From Lachnospiraceae bacterium (GTDB taxonomy: Bacteria; Bacillota; Clostridia; Lachnospirales; Lachnospiraceae), in contig JAEDCQ010000005.1 in NCBI GenBank assembly GCA_016294075.1, forward strand, positions 1-64,000: a DNA stretch of 64,000 nt. The letters are read 5' to 3'. Positions 42,950-51,896 of this stretch are shown one piece after another (position 1 is the stretch's first letter; each line of letters begins with the position of its first letter). The notes beneath the pieces are model-generated. The model did not search any database. It worked only from the letters and a program-made list of their open reading frames with translations, and was not told where the DNA came from. Made by a program: the position numbers and the translations under genes.

Positions 42950-44764
42950 ATGGCAAAAACAGACCAGTCAAAAATTAGAAATTTCTGTATTGTTGCTCAT
43001 ATTGATCATGGGAAAAGTACGCTGGCAGACCGCATTATTGAAAAAACCGGACTGCTCACGGTAAGAGAAATGCAGGAACAGATTTTGGATAATATGGACA
43101 TTGAGAGGGAGCGGGGGATTACCATCAAGGCGCAGACGGTACGTACCGTTTACAGAGCAAAGGATGGGGAAGAATATATCTTTAATTTGATTGATACTCC
43201 CGGTCATGTTGATTTTAATTATGAAGTAAGCCGTGCACTTGCCGCCTGTGACGGGGCCATTCTGATTGTGGATGCTGCACAGGGAATCGAGGCACAGACA
43301 TTGGCAAATGTATATCTGGCATTGGACCACAATCTGGATGTATTTCCGGTTATTAATAAAATTGATTTGCCGAGTGCAGACCCGCAGAGAGTAATTGATG
43401 AGATTGAAGATGTTATCGGAATTGAAGCACAGGATGCACCACTTATCAGTGCCAAGAACGGAATCGGCATTGAAGAGGTTTTGGAGCAGATTGTACACAA
43501 GATACCGGCACCGAAGGGGAGTCCGGATAATCCGCTGCAGGCACTTATTTTTGATTCCTTATACGATTCCTACCGTGGGGTCATCATTTTCTGCCGTATT
43601 ATGGAAGGAACGGTATCAAAGGGTACCCCGATCAGAATGATGGCAACCGGTGCAACCGCAGAGGTTGTGGAGGTCGGCTATTTCGGGGCGGGACAATTTA
43701 TTCCGTGCGAAGAGCTTTCTGCCGGTATGGTAGGGTACATTACGGCTTCCATTAAAAATGTAAAGGATACAGCGGTCGGAGATACCGTTACAAATGCAGA
43801 GCATCCCTGCGACAGTCCGCTTCCGGGCTATAAGAAGGTCAATCCTATGGTATATTGCGGAATGTATCCGGCTGACGGAGCAAAATATCCCGATTTGCGT
43901 GATGCTTTGGAAAAATTGAAGCTGAACGATGCTTCATTACATTTTGAGCCTGAAACCTCAGTGGCACTCGGCTTCGGCTTCCGTTGCGGTTTTCTGGGTC
44001 TGCTTCATCTTGAAATTATTCAGGAACGCTTAGAACGTGAGTACAATCTGGATTTGGTTACGACGGCTCCCGGTGTTATTTATAAGGTGCATAAATCAAA
44101 CGGAGAAGTGATTGAACTGACGAACCCTTCCAACCTGCCGGACCCTTCTGAAATCGAATATATGGAAGAGCCGATTGTAACAGCGGAGATTATGGTTACG
44201 ACGGAATTTATCGGTGCCATTATGGGATTATGCCAGGAAAGACGCGGGCGGCATCTTGGTATGGAATACATGGAAGAAACGCGTGTATTGTTAAAATACG
44301 AGCTGCCTCTTAATGAAATAATATATGATTTCTTTGATGCCCTTAAGTCACGTTCCAGAGGATATGCGTCCTTTGATTATGAGTTAAAGGGGTATGAGCA
44401 GTCCGAACTGGTGAAATTGGATATTCTGATAAATAAAGAGGAAGTGGATGCATTATCCTTTATCGTGCATAAGGAAAGTGCATATGAACGTGGCAGGAGA
44501 ATGTGTGAAAAGCTAAAAGAGGAGATTCCGCGCCATTTATTTGAAATTCCGATTCAGGCAGCCATCGGAGGCAAGGTAATTGCCAGGGAAACCGTAAAAG
44601 CGATGCGTAAGGATGTGCTTGCCAAATGCTATGGCGGTGATATTACCCGTAAAAAGAAATTACTTGAAAAACAAAAAGAAGGAAAGAAGAGAATGCGTCA
44701 GGTGGGCAATGTAGAAATACCGCAGAAGGCATTCATGAGTGTGTTGAAGCTGGATGAAGACTAG
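42950..44764 (+). CDS. lepA: Elongation factor 4 (LepA)
   Basis: LepA is a ribosome-dependent GTPase that back-translocates or remodels ribosomes and aids initiation-phase assembly. The 604-residue length is typical. GTPase motifs are complete: AHIDHGKST (G1, about residues 16-24), RGITIKAQT (G2), DTPGHVDF (G3), NKIDLPSADP (G4) and SAKNGIGI (G5). The C-terminal LepA-specific domain ends with GGDITRKKKLLEKQKEGKKR, a family hallmark. Its end overlaps the start of hemW by 11 bases, so the two are translated together. Confidence 0.97.
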   Translation: MAKTDQSKIRNFCIVAHIDHGKSTLADRIIEKTGLLTVREMQEQILDNMDIERERGITIKAQTVRTVYRAKDGEEYIFNLIDTPGHVDFNYEVSRALAACDGAILIVDAAQGIEAQTLANVYLALDHNLDVFPVINKIDLPSADPQRVIDEIEDVIGIEAQDAPLISAKNGIGIEEVLEQIVHKIPAPKGSPDNPLQALIFDSLYDSYRGVIIFCRIMEGTVSKGTPIRMMATGATAEVVEVGYFGAGQFIPCEELSAGMVGYITASIKNVKDTAVGDTVTNAEHPCDSPLPGYKKVNPMVYCGMYPADGAKYPDLRDALEKLKLNDASLHFEPETSVALGFGFRCGFLGLLHLEIIQERLEREYNLDLVTTAPGVIYKVHKSNGEVIELTNPSNLPDPSEIEYMEEPIVTAEIMVTTEFIGAIMGLCQERRGRHLGMEYMEETRVLLKYELPLNEIIYDFFDALKSRSRGYASFDYELKGYEQSELVKLDILINKEEVDALSFIVHKESAYERGRRMCEKLKEEIPRHLFEIPIQAAIGGKVIARETVKAMRKDVLAKCYGGDITRKKKLLEKQKEGKKRMRQVGNVEIPQKAFMSVLKLDED

Positions 44765-45965
44765 AAGTAAACAACCGTTAAGCATATATATTCATATTCC
44801 TTTTTGTAAACAGAAATGCCTTTACTGCGACTTTCTATCCGCTCCTTCCGGTTTTAAGGAGCGGGAAAGCTATGTAAAGGCATTATTGCGTGAAATTTCC
44901 CTTATGGCAGAAGCTTGCAGGGAATATCAGGTCATTTCCGTATTCTTCGGAGGAGGGACGCCGTCGCTTCTGGGAAAATCACAAATGGAACGAATCATGT
45001 CTGCCATAAGGAAGGATTATGAGCTGATGGAAAATGCGGAGATTACGGCAGAATGTAATCCCGCAACGGCAACCTTCGACAAATTGAAGGCATACCGGTT
45101 GTGCGGAATAAACCGCCTGAGTATCGGACTGCAGTCGGCAAGTGATACGGAATTAAAGGAGCTGGGAAGAATTCATACCTACCGCCAGTTTTTAGAAACA
45201 TACGAAAATGCCAGGAAGGCGGGATTTACGAATATAAATGTGGATATTATGGCAGCTCTTCCGGGTCAGACCTTGTTTTCCTATCTGGATACGGTAAATA
45301 AAGTCATTGCACTGAATCCAGAGCATATTTCTGCGTATAGTCTTATAATAGAAGAGGGTACGCCCTTTTTTGCCCGGTACGGCAGACAGACAGATGAAAA
45401 ATATCCACCCCTGCCTGATGAGAATACCGAACGGATGATGTATGATAAGACCAATCTGCTTTTACAAAAAGCAGGCTTTCACCGTTATGAGATATCTAAT
45501 TTTGCAAAGAAAGGGCGTGAATGCCGCCATAATCTTACCTATTGGAACGGTACGGATTATGTAGGGCTCGGTGTAGGAGCTTCTTCCTATTTTCAGGGGT
45601 ATCGTTATAAAAATATAAGTGATGTATACAAATATAAAGAAATTCTTTTTTCCATGAAGAAAAAGAAGGATGTACTGCAGATACCCTTTGTAACAAGAGG
45701 GGACAGACTGCACGAAGACATCCAAAAGCTTTCTACAGAAGAAAAAATGGAAGAATTCCTGTTCTTGGGACTAAGGTTAAAAAAAGGCATATCCGTTGCT
45801 GACTTTCAAAAACAGTTTGGCAGAACGATAGACGAGATATATGGAAACGTCATAGAATCCTGTATCCGGGAAAAGCTTTTAATCAGAAAGAATGACCGTC
45901 TGTATCTTTCTAAAAGAGGGACGGATGTTGCAAACTATGTTATGGCACAATTTTTGCTTTCCTAA
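44754..45965 (+). CDS. hemW: Radical SAM heme chaperone HemW
   Basis: The 403-residue product belongs to the HemN/HemW radical SAM group. The cluster motif is CKQKCLYCDF near residue 17, followed by VFFGGGTPSLL and AECNPATAT. The C-terminal region has the HemN-type domain (FLFLGLRLKKGISVADFQKQ). In Firmicutes the gene next to lepA is normally HemW, which transfers heme, and not the coproporphyrinogen oxidase. The genes hrcA, grpE and dnaK, which commonly follow in Bacillus, are absent here. Its stop overlaps the convergent sigK stop. Confidence 0.9.
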   Translation: MKTRSKQPLSIYIHIPFCKQKCLYCDFLSAPSGFKERESYVKALLREISLMAEACREYQVISVFFGGGTPSLLGKSQMERIMSAIRKDYELMENAEITAECNPATATFDKLKAYRLCGINRLSIGLQSASDTELKELGRIHTYRQFLETYENARKAGFTNINVDIMAALPGQTLFSYLDTVNKVIALNPEHISAYSLIIEEGTPFFARYGRQTDEKYPPLPDENTERMMYDKTNLLLQKAGFHRYEISNFAKKGRECRHNLTYWNGTDYVGLGVGASSYFQGYRYKNISDVYKYKEILFSMKKKKDVLQIPFVTRGDRLHEDIQKLSTEEKMEEFLFLGLRLKKGISVADFQKQFGRTIDEIYGNVIESCIREKLLIRKNDRLYLSKRGTDVANYVMAQFLLS

Positions 45966-46615
45966 AAAGCTTCTTTTTTCCGCCTTTCATATTCCGTACG
46001 GAGCTTTAACAGAGCCTTTTTCTCTATCCGGGAAATGTAGCTTCGGGATATCCCGAAATATTCACCGATTTCCCGCTGGGTGATTTCTCTGCCCGTAATC
46101 AGCCCGTATCTGAGCAGAATGATTTCTTTCTCACGTTTGTTTAGACATTTGTCAATGATTTCCTGCAATTGGGAAATGTTTTCGCGGGTATTCATCTCTT
46201 CTATGATATCCTGCTGCTCCTGCTTTAATATATCCAAAAGACTGATTTCATTTCCCTCTTTATCCGTACCGATGGGTTCATAAATGGATACTTCTCTTGA
46301 CAGCTTTTTTTTCGTGCGAAGCATCATTAAAAGCTCATTATCAATACATTTGGCGGCATATGTCGCAAGCTTGGAATTTTTATCGGTATCAAAGGAAATA
46401 ATTGCCTTGATAAGTCCTATTGTTCCTATTGAAATCAAATCCTGTGTTTCTACATCGGTATCCTGATATTTTTTGGCAATATGTGCTACAAGACGCAGGT
46501 TACGTTCGATGAGAACTTCCTTTGCTTCTTGTGACTCCTGCGGATTTCCGTGTTTCAGTAAATAAAGATACCTCTCTTCTTCCCCTTTGCTGAGCGGCTG
46601 TTGAAACGTTTTCAA
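45962..46615 (-). CDS. sigK: Late mother-cell sporulation sigma factor SigK
   Basis: SigK directs late mother-cell transcription in spore formation. The 217-residue product has region 2 (NLRLVAHIAKKY, DLISIGTIGLIKAI, KLATYAAKCIDNELLM) and region 4 (REKEIILLRYGL, TQREIGEYFGISRSYISRIE), and the SigK-type linker SIYEPIGTDKEGNEISLLDIL. It starts at TTG behind GGAGG with six-base spacing. A TGA lies in frame six codons upstream, so the membrane-tethering pro-sequence of Bacillus SigK cannot be present. The gene is continuous, with no skin-type insertion. Confidence 0.93.
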   Translation of the reverse strand: MKTFQQPLSKGEEERYLYLLKHGNPQESQEAKEVLIERNLRLVAHIAKKYQDTDVETQDLISIGTIGLIKAIISFDTDKNSKLATYAAKCIDNELLMMLRTKKKLSREVSIYEPIGTDKEGNEISLLDILKQEQQDIIEEMNTRENISQLQEIIDKCLNKREKEIILLRYGLITGREITQREIGEYFGISRSYISRIEKKALLKLRTEYERRKKEAF

Positions 46616-46640
46616 TGAAAGCCTCCAAAGTCACTTTGTT

Positions 46641-46668
46641 TATTCTATGTCAGGCGGACAATGAAAGT
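46641..46668 (-). promoter_or_regulatory. SigK-type promoter upstream of sigK
   Basis: On the minus strand AC (46667-46668), 17 bases and CATAGAATA (46641-46649) match the SigK consensus AC-N17-CATANNNTA. This suggests positive autoregulation. SigE uses a similar -10, so SigE control is also possible. Confidence 0.55.
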
Positions 46669-46769
46669 GCCTTTCCGCATTTTATTTCCAAATATGGGAT
46701 AGTATGTTATAATAATATACTAAAAGTTTTGCCAAAAGAAGGATGAAAAAGTCGTAGGCGGGAATATAT

Positions 46770-47699
46770 ATGAAAAGGGTTAAAAATACGATTCAGTATG
46801 TAATAGGTGCGATTTTACTGATTGTTTGTATTATGCTCACACTTGTTTTTGAACATCAACGGAACAGAAGCAGAGATTTGGAGTATGTCGGCAGATATAT
46901 AGATGAACTTTCAACAACGACTGCAATTCATGTGGAAGATGTTTTTTCAGATAAGCTTGCATTTATTGAATCCGCAGCATATTTGTATGGAAGAGTCAGC
47001 AAAGCGGAGGATTATGAACTGCTTGCTATGCGCCTGTTTATTACAATAATGAAATCTGTGGTGTAATGGTCGGCTTTCTCTCAGAGGATACGGTTTCTGC
47101 GATTCTGGCAACCAATCCGTCTTTGGTAATATCAATGAGGTAATCGGATATGTGAATGAACAATACAGGGAAAATGTGCAGAATTACATAAAGAAGATTA
47201 AATCCTCAAGCGAGTTTCTGCTTTCTCTTATAAACAATGTGCTGGAAATGGCACGAATTGAAAGCGGAAAAATGACATTGGGTGCAACTATCTGGAATGT
47301 GGAGCAGTTTAATGATACACTTGTTTCCGTATTAGAGGAACAACTTAGACAGAAGAATTTGAAATTCCTTCAGAAAAAGAAGGCGTCAGCTTTTACAAAT
47401 GTGTTATTACCGATACCGGTATCGGAATGGCTGAGGAGTTCCTTCCCCACCTTTTTGAGGAATTTACACGGGAAAAATCGACGACTGAAAGTAAAATCGG
47501 CGGTTCGGGATTGGGAATGCCGATTGTAAAAAAGCTGGTTGAATTTATGGACGGGACGATTGAGGTTCAAGGCCGCCTTGGTAAAGGAACGACCGTTACG
47601 GTTATGATTCCCCATAAAACAGTAGACAGAGATGCATTAGAGGAAATGCGCAAAAACGCACTTGAATTGATATTTGTCTTGACAGAATTTCTAAAATAG
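46770..47699 (+). pseudogene. Remnant of a sensor histidine kinase
   Basis: The N-terminus keeps a start, a membrane helix (VIGAILLIVCIMLTLVF) and about 80 residues of an extracytoplasmic sensor, then runs into a stop at 47064-47066. Sensor sequence goes on in another frame (CGVMVGFLSEDTVSAILATN). The dimerisation helix resumes at 47152 (KIKSSSEFLLSLINNVLEMA, then RIESGKM) but without the part holding the phosphorylated histidine. After QKNLKF most of the ATPase N-box is gone and a frame change leads to TDTGIGMAEEFLPHLFEEF, then GLGMPIVKKLVEFMDGTI. Several deletions and at least two frame changes make it non-functional. The original was probably a hybrid kinase of the kind common in Lachnospiraceae. 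Confidence 0.85.
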
Positions 47700-47783
47700 G
47701 ATAAAGCTTAATTTATAAATTTTTCATCTGCGGCAGAAAGTAAGCGCTTACGGATGGCTGCAGGTTGTGGAAAGGTAGGGAAA

Positions 47784-48839
47784 ATGGCTACAATACATGA
47801 AATACTAAAAATTGCATGGGAAAGCAAGGCATCCGACGTACACATTACGGTCGGAATTCCGCCTAAAATGCGTGTGAACGGTAAACTTACTGCAATGCCG
47901 TTTGATCGTATGATGCCCGGAGATACAATGGACATATTATTAAGTATTATGTCGGAAACGCAAAGAGAACGTTTTGAAGAACGCGGAGAATTGGACTTCT
48001 CTTATTCCATTCCGGAATTGGGAAGATATCGTGTAAATGCTTTTAAACAAAGAGGTACGGTAGCCATGGCGCTTCGTCTCGTAAGCTCTGAAATACCCTC
48101 CCCCGAATCACTCGGTGTGCCGGAATCCGTAATCGAGCTTTATAACCGTAAGAGGGGACTTATATTGGTAACGGGACCTACCGGAAGCGGTAAATCCACA
48201 ACGCTTGCGGCTATTATCAATAAAGCAAACCATAATCGCGATGCGCATATTATTACGTTGGAGGACCCGATTGAATATCTGCACAGACATGACCTTTCGA
48301 TTGTAAACCAGAGAGAAATAGGCTTAGACTCCCAATCCTATGCGAATGCCCTGCGTGCGGCACTGCGTGAGGACCCGGACATTATTCTTGTAGGAGAGAT
48401 GCGTGACTTTGAAACAATCTCTGTTGCGATTACAGCAGCAGAAACAGGACATCTGGTGCTTTCCACACTGCATACAATCGGTGCGGCAAGTACCGTTGAC
48501 CGTGTTATTGACGTATTTCCGCCGCATCAGCAGCAACAGATAAGGGTGCAGCTTGCCAATACACTGGAGGCTGTTGTGTCCCAGCAGCTTTTGCCGACAG
48601 CCGATGAAAGAGGAAGGGTAGCGGCATTTGAGGTATTGCATACCAATAATGCGGTGCGTAATCTGATTCGTGAAGCAAAATCGCACCAACTGACATCTGT
48701 TATGCAGACCAACCGCAAAGCCGGCATGATTACAATGGATGATTCCATTCAGCAGTTGTATTTTGAAGGCAAGATTACAAGAGATATTGCCGTACAGTTT
48801 GCGGTTGACCCTGACGGAATGAATGCGAAGCTGTTTTAA
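47784..48839 (+). CDS. pilT: Twitching motility ATPase PilT
   Basis: PilT is the hexameric ATPase that retracts type IV pili. The intact product has 351 residues from ATG 47784, which has GGTAGGG ahead; an in-frame ATG at 47754 is less likely. The N-terminal PAS-like domain (SDVHITVGIPPKMRVNG) leads to Walker A GPTGSGKST (about residues 131-139), the Asp box TLEDPIEYL, Walker B region PDIILVGEMRD and the His box TGHLVLSTLHT. The family's C-terminal sequence is also present (DDSIQQLYFEGKI). No pilin, PilB, PilC or PilD gene is in the window, and both neighbours are pseudogenes. Confidence 0.93.
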   Translation: MATIHEILKIAWESKASDVHITVGIPPKMRVNGKLTAMPFDRMMPGDTMDILLSIMSETQRERFEERGELDFSYSIPELGRYRVNAFKQRGTVAMALRLVSSEIPSPESLGVPESVIELYNRKRGLILVTGPTGSGKSTTLAAIINKANHNRDAHIITLEDPIEYLHRHDLSIVNQREIGLDSQSYANALRAALREDPDIILVGEMRDFETISVAITAAETGHLVLSTLHTIGAASTVDRVIDVFPPHQQQQIRVQLANTLEAVVSQQLLPTADERGRVAAFEVLHTNNAVRNLIREAKSHQLTSVMQTNRKAGMITMDDSIQQLYFEGKITRDIAVQFAVDPDGMNAKLF

Positions 48840-48866
48840 GAGACAAGAGAACGTAAGGAGAAAGGA

Positions 48867-49702
48867 ATGCGCGATAAAATATTAATTGTAGATGATGTGT
48901 AAATTAATCGGGAGCTTCTTGCGGAAATCCTGCAGGGAGAATAGGAAATCAAAATGGCGGAAAACGGAGTTAGGGCGCTGGACATTATCAGTGGCGATAA
49001 TGCCATTCAGACAGAGGCAAGATGCTTTGAACTGGGTGTGGCTGATTTTGTACACCGCCCTTTTGATAACAGACTTGTAAGAAAGAGGGTGCGAAATGTA
49101 GTATCCCTTTATCAGTATCAGGAGGAATTGGAGCAGAAGGTCGAAAAGCAGACATCCGTTTTACGTAAACAGTTCAGACTCTTACAGCAGCAGGATTATC
49201 CGGAATATGAAAGCGGATTGAAGTAATCGTTGCGGCGAGTGCCCTGCATGATGTCGGAAAGATTGCAATACCGGATTCCATACTGCTTAAGCCCGGAAAG
49301 CTTACGCAGGAGGAATTTGAATATATGAAATCCCATACTACAAAGGGATGTTAAATTTTAAACAGTATTGAAGATGCGTGGGATGAGGAATATAAGAAGG
49401 TAAGTTATGTTATCTTCCGTCATCATCATGAACGCTATGACGGCAAAGGTTATCCTGACGGACTTAAGGGAGAGGATATTCCTATCGCTGCCCAGATTGT
49501 GTCGATTGCAGATGTTTATGGTGCATTGGTAAATGAGAGGGTTTATAAGAGTGCATTTTCCAAAGAAAAAGCTTTTCAAATGATTGTGACCGGAGAGTGC
49601 GGTGTGTTTTCACCGAAGCTTCTTGACTGTTTCTGGAATACAAGAAAACAATTTGAAAATCTTGCGGATAATAGTGAGGAATACAGAGTCATTTTGCCTT
49701 GA
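48867..49702 (+). pseudogene. Remnant of a response regulator with HD-GYP domain
   Basis: The frame begins MRDKILIVDDV behind AAGGAG and stops at once (TAA 48898-48900), with another stop in place of the acidic region further on. Receiver fragments (MAENGVRALDIIS, FELGVADFVHRPFDN) continue without the segment holding the phosphorylated aspartate. After a coiled-coil linker the HD-GYP part appears: ALHDVGKIAIPDSILLKPGK, then a stop in TTKGC, then HHHERYDGKGYPDGLKGEDI and ADVYGALVNERVYKSAF. HD-GYP domains hydrolyse cyclic-di-GMP. Several stops and deletions show that it is dead. It would have worked with a hybrid kinase such as the remnant upstream. Confidence 0.85.
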
Positions 49703-49727
49703 AACAAGCATTTGAGCGTTGTATAAT
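49699..49727 (+). promoter_or_regulatory. Promoter of the MFS pseudogene
   Basis: TTGAAA (49699-49704) and TATAAT (49722-49727) are spaced by exactly 17 bases. The promoter is undamaged although the gene carries a stop. Confidence 0.6.
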
Positions 49728-49804
49728 AATAGAAATGTGTCATTAAAAGGATAGAATGCAAATAATCAGACACGGAAAAAAATAAAACAAAGGATGTAGA
49801 ATCT

Positions 49805-51154
49805 ATGAGTGAAAATGTAAAGAAGTCCGGAGGCTGGCGTTCCAATAAATGGTTCCGTGCAGCGATTCCGGCACTGCTGCTTCATTGCAGTATCGGTACA
49901 GTGTATTGCTGGTCTATTTTCAGCTAGGAAATTGCCGATTATATCGGATTTTCCAAAGGGGCAACGGAATGGGCGTTCAGCTTTGCAATTTTCTTTTTGG
50001 GAATGTCAGCGGCATTCCTTGGAAATGTTGTGGAGAAGGATATCCATAAGTCTTCTCTGATTGCAGCAATCTGCTTTGCGTTAGGTATGGCAGGTACGGG
50101 AGGCTTCATTTATTATGGAGGACTTCATCAGGGCAATATCGTTTCTTTAATCGGTATTTACATATCTTACGGATTTATTATGGGTATCGGACTCGGTACG
50201 GGTTATCTTTCTCCCGTTAAAACACTGATGCTTTGGTTTGAAGACAGAAAAGGCCTTGCAACAGGTCTTGCCGTAGCGGGATTTGGTGCCGCAAAGGCAA
50301 TTGCAAGTCCGATTATGCAGTGGATGCTTACAAATCTGGGTGAGGGCGGCATCTATAAGATGTTCCTGATTCTTGCCTGTGTTTACTTTGTAATGATGTT
50401 TGTTGGACATCTTTTACTGAAAAAACCGGACGGCTGGCATGAGCCTCAGAAGGAGGAAAAGGGGCCGGGCATCATGGATGTTATCAAGACAAAACCGATT
50501 GGAAACTATATCGGTATCTGGTTAATGTTCTATATTAACATTACCTGTGGTCTTGCTCTTTTGTCACAGGAAAAAATGATTGTAAAATGTATCGGACTTG
50601 CCGGCTTTGTAGGTATCATTTCCACTGTATCCGCAATTTTTAATGCGGGCGGAAGACTTGGGTTCTCTGCATGGGCTGATACCATGAAGGACAGAAATAC
50701 CATTTACAAGCTCATTTTCATTATTTCGATTGTACTGACAGGTGCGGTTATGCTGACAAACGGTATTGCAAACGGTGCAGGAAATCCGGTATTAATCGTT
50801 CTGGTACTTGCGTTGATTTTTGCGGTAAATGCCGGATACGGTGGCGGTTTCTCCAACGTACCGACCCTTCTTTCCGATCATTACGGAATGAGCAATATCA
50901 GTGCAATTCATGGTATTACCTTATCCGCATGGGCCTTTGCGGGTCTTACGGGTAACCAGATGGCTACATGGATTGTAAACCATTTCGGTGAAACGGTTGA
51001 AATTCACGGAAATAAGGTAAATCCTCTGGGTTATCAGTATGTATTATATGTGACAATTGTTCTTTACATTATTGCTTTGCTTTTAAGCTTTATATTAGTC
51101 AGACCGACGGATAAGGCGTTGGAAGCAAAAGCAGCCAAGAAAGCTGCAAAATAG
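49805..51154 (+). pseudogene. MFS transporter (oxalate/formate antiporter-like) with one amber codon
   Basis: From ATG 49805 the frame reads MSENVKKSGGWRSNKWF and a first membrane helix (IPALLLHCSIGTVYCWSIFS), then TAG at 49925-49927, then EIADYIGFSKGATEWAFSF and the whole remaining transporter to 51154. All later helices are present, including the loop GYLSPVKTLMLWFEDRKGLATG typical of OxlT-like carriers. Apart from the one stop the 449-codon reading frame, ribosome binding site, promoter and terminator are intact. AAG or CAG to TAG would explain it. The stop may be a recent mutation, a strain polymorphism or a sequencing error. Reinitiation at 49997 would lack the first helices. Confidence 0.82.
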
Positions 51155-51163
51155 ATAATATTT

Positions 51164-51196
51164 AAGGTCTGCCATATCAATTCGGCAGACCTTTTT
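51164..51196 (+). terminator. Terminator after the MFS pseudogene
   Basis: AAGGTCTGCC (51164-51173) pairs perfectly with GGCAGACCTT (51184-51193), inside a T run. Confidence 0.85.
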
Positions 51197-51336
51197 TCAC
51201 ATACAATAAAACGTGTCAAATAGAAAAAAAAACTTGAGATATGTGTATAATATGCTATTATGTTTTTAAAGAAAATGTCGGATTTGGCGTTTTTGTTTTG
51301 TGTTAGGTATAAAGAGGAATCCATTAAAATTAAAAT

Positions 51337-51369
51337 GACTTAAACCGCAAGGTGCTTAAGTCCTTTTTT
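51337..51369 (+). terminator. Terminator-like hairpin in the leader of the HPt remnant
   Basis: GACTTAAACC, a GCAA loop, and GGTGCTTAAGTC pair with a two-base bulge and are followed by CTTTTTT. It lies 40 bases before the HPt start and could have been an attenuator. I do not recognise a riboswitch core upstream. Confidence 0.55.
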
Positions 51370-51407
51370 GCAGACAGTATAAAAAATAGAAAAAAGGAGA
51401 ACGACCA

Positions 51408-51772
51408 ATGCAGTTGAAGGAATGCTATGATAAATTCGGAGGAAGCTATGAGATATAAAATCCAGACTTAGTAGTGATGATCTTATTCAGAGACTGGTTA
51501 TAAAATTTCCGGTGGATCCCAACTATGAAAAGCTTTGCGATGCATTTGAAAAACAGAATTATGAGGATGCTTTTAAGGCGGCTCATACAATGAAGGGAGT
51601 TTCCCAGAATTTAGGCTTTAAGGATTTGAGTGACTCCGTATGTCTTCTGACCGAAGAACTGCGCAACTATCAACAGTCGGTTGATGTTTCCGCCTGCCAA
51701 AAGCTGTTTGCACAGGTGTGTGCTGATTATGATAAGACAGCCGGTGCAATTCGCCTGTTACAGGAAGAATAA
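51408..51772 (+). pseudogene. Frameshifted HPt phosphotransfer protein
   Basis: ATG 51408 behind AAGGAG opens MQLKECYDKFGGSYE and then meets a TAA. Moving the frame by one base after the GAG near 51452 gives a continuous product through SRLSSDDLIQRLVIKFPVDP to the histidine phosphotransfer motif AAHTMKGVSQNLGF and the end at 51772. One lost G would account for the break. HPt proteins relay phosphate between hybrid kinases and response regulators. Loss fits the decay of the neighbouring kinase and regulator. Reinitiation on GTG or ATG near 51512 could still produce the histidine part. Confidence 0.8.
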
Positions 51773-51896
51773 ATGAATCGCATAAATACTTACGGAATCA
51801 TGAAAATTTGGTGGAAATATGAATAGATCGCTAGAACCACTTAAGGAAATAAGTTTTAAGATGAGTATAATGTGACTTTTACGGCGGAGATGAAAA

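Noticed and set aside
45962..46615. skin-type interruption of sigK
   Set aside because: Regions 2 and 4 are in one continuous frame, with no recombinase nearby.
51240..51370. Cyclic-di-GMP or other riboswitch before the HPt remnant
   Set aside because: A terminator-like hairpin is present, but I could not match the conserved core of any riboswitch class that I know.
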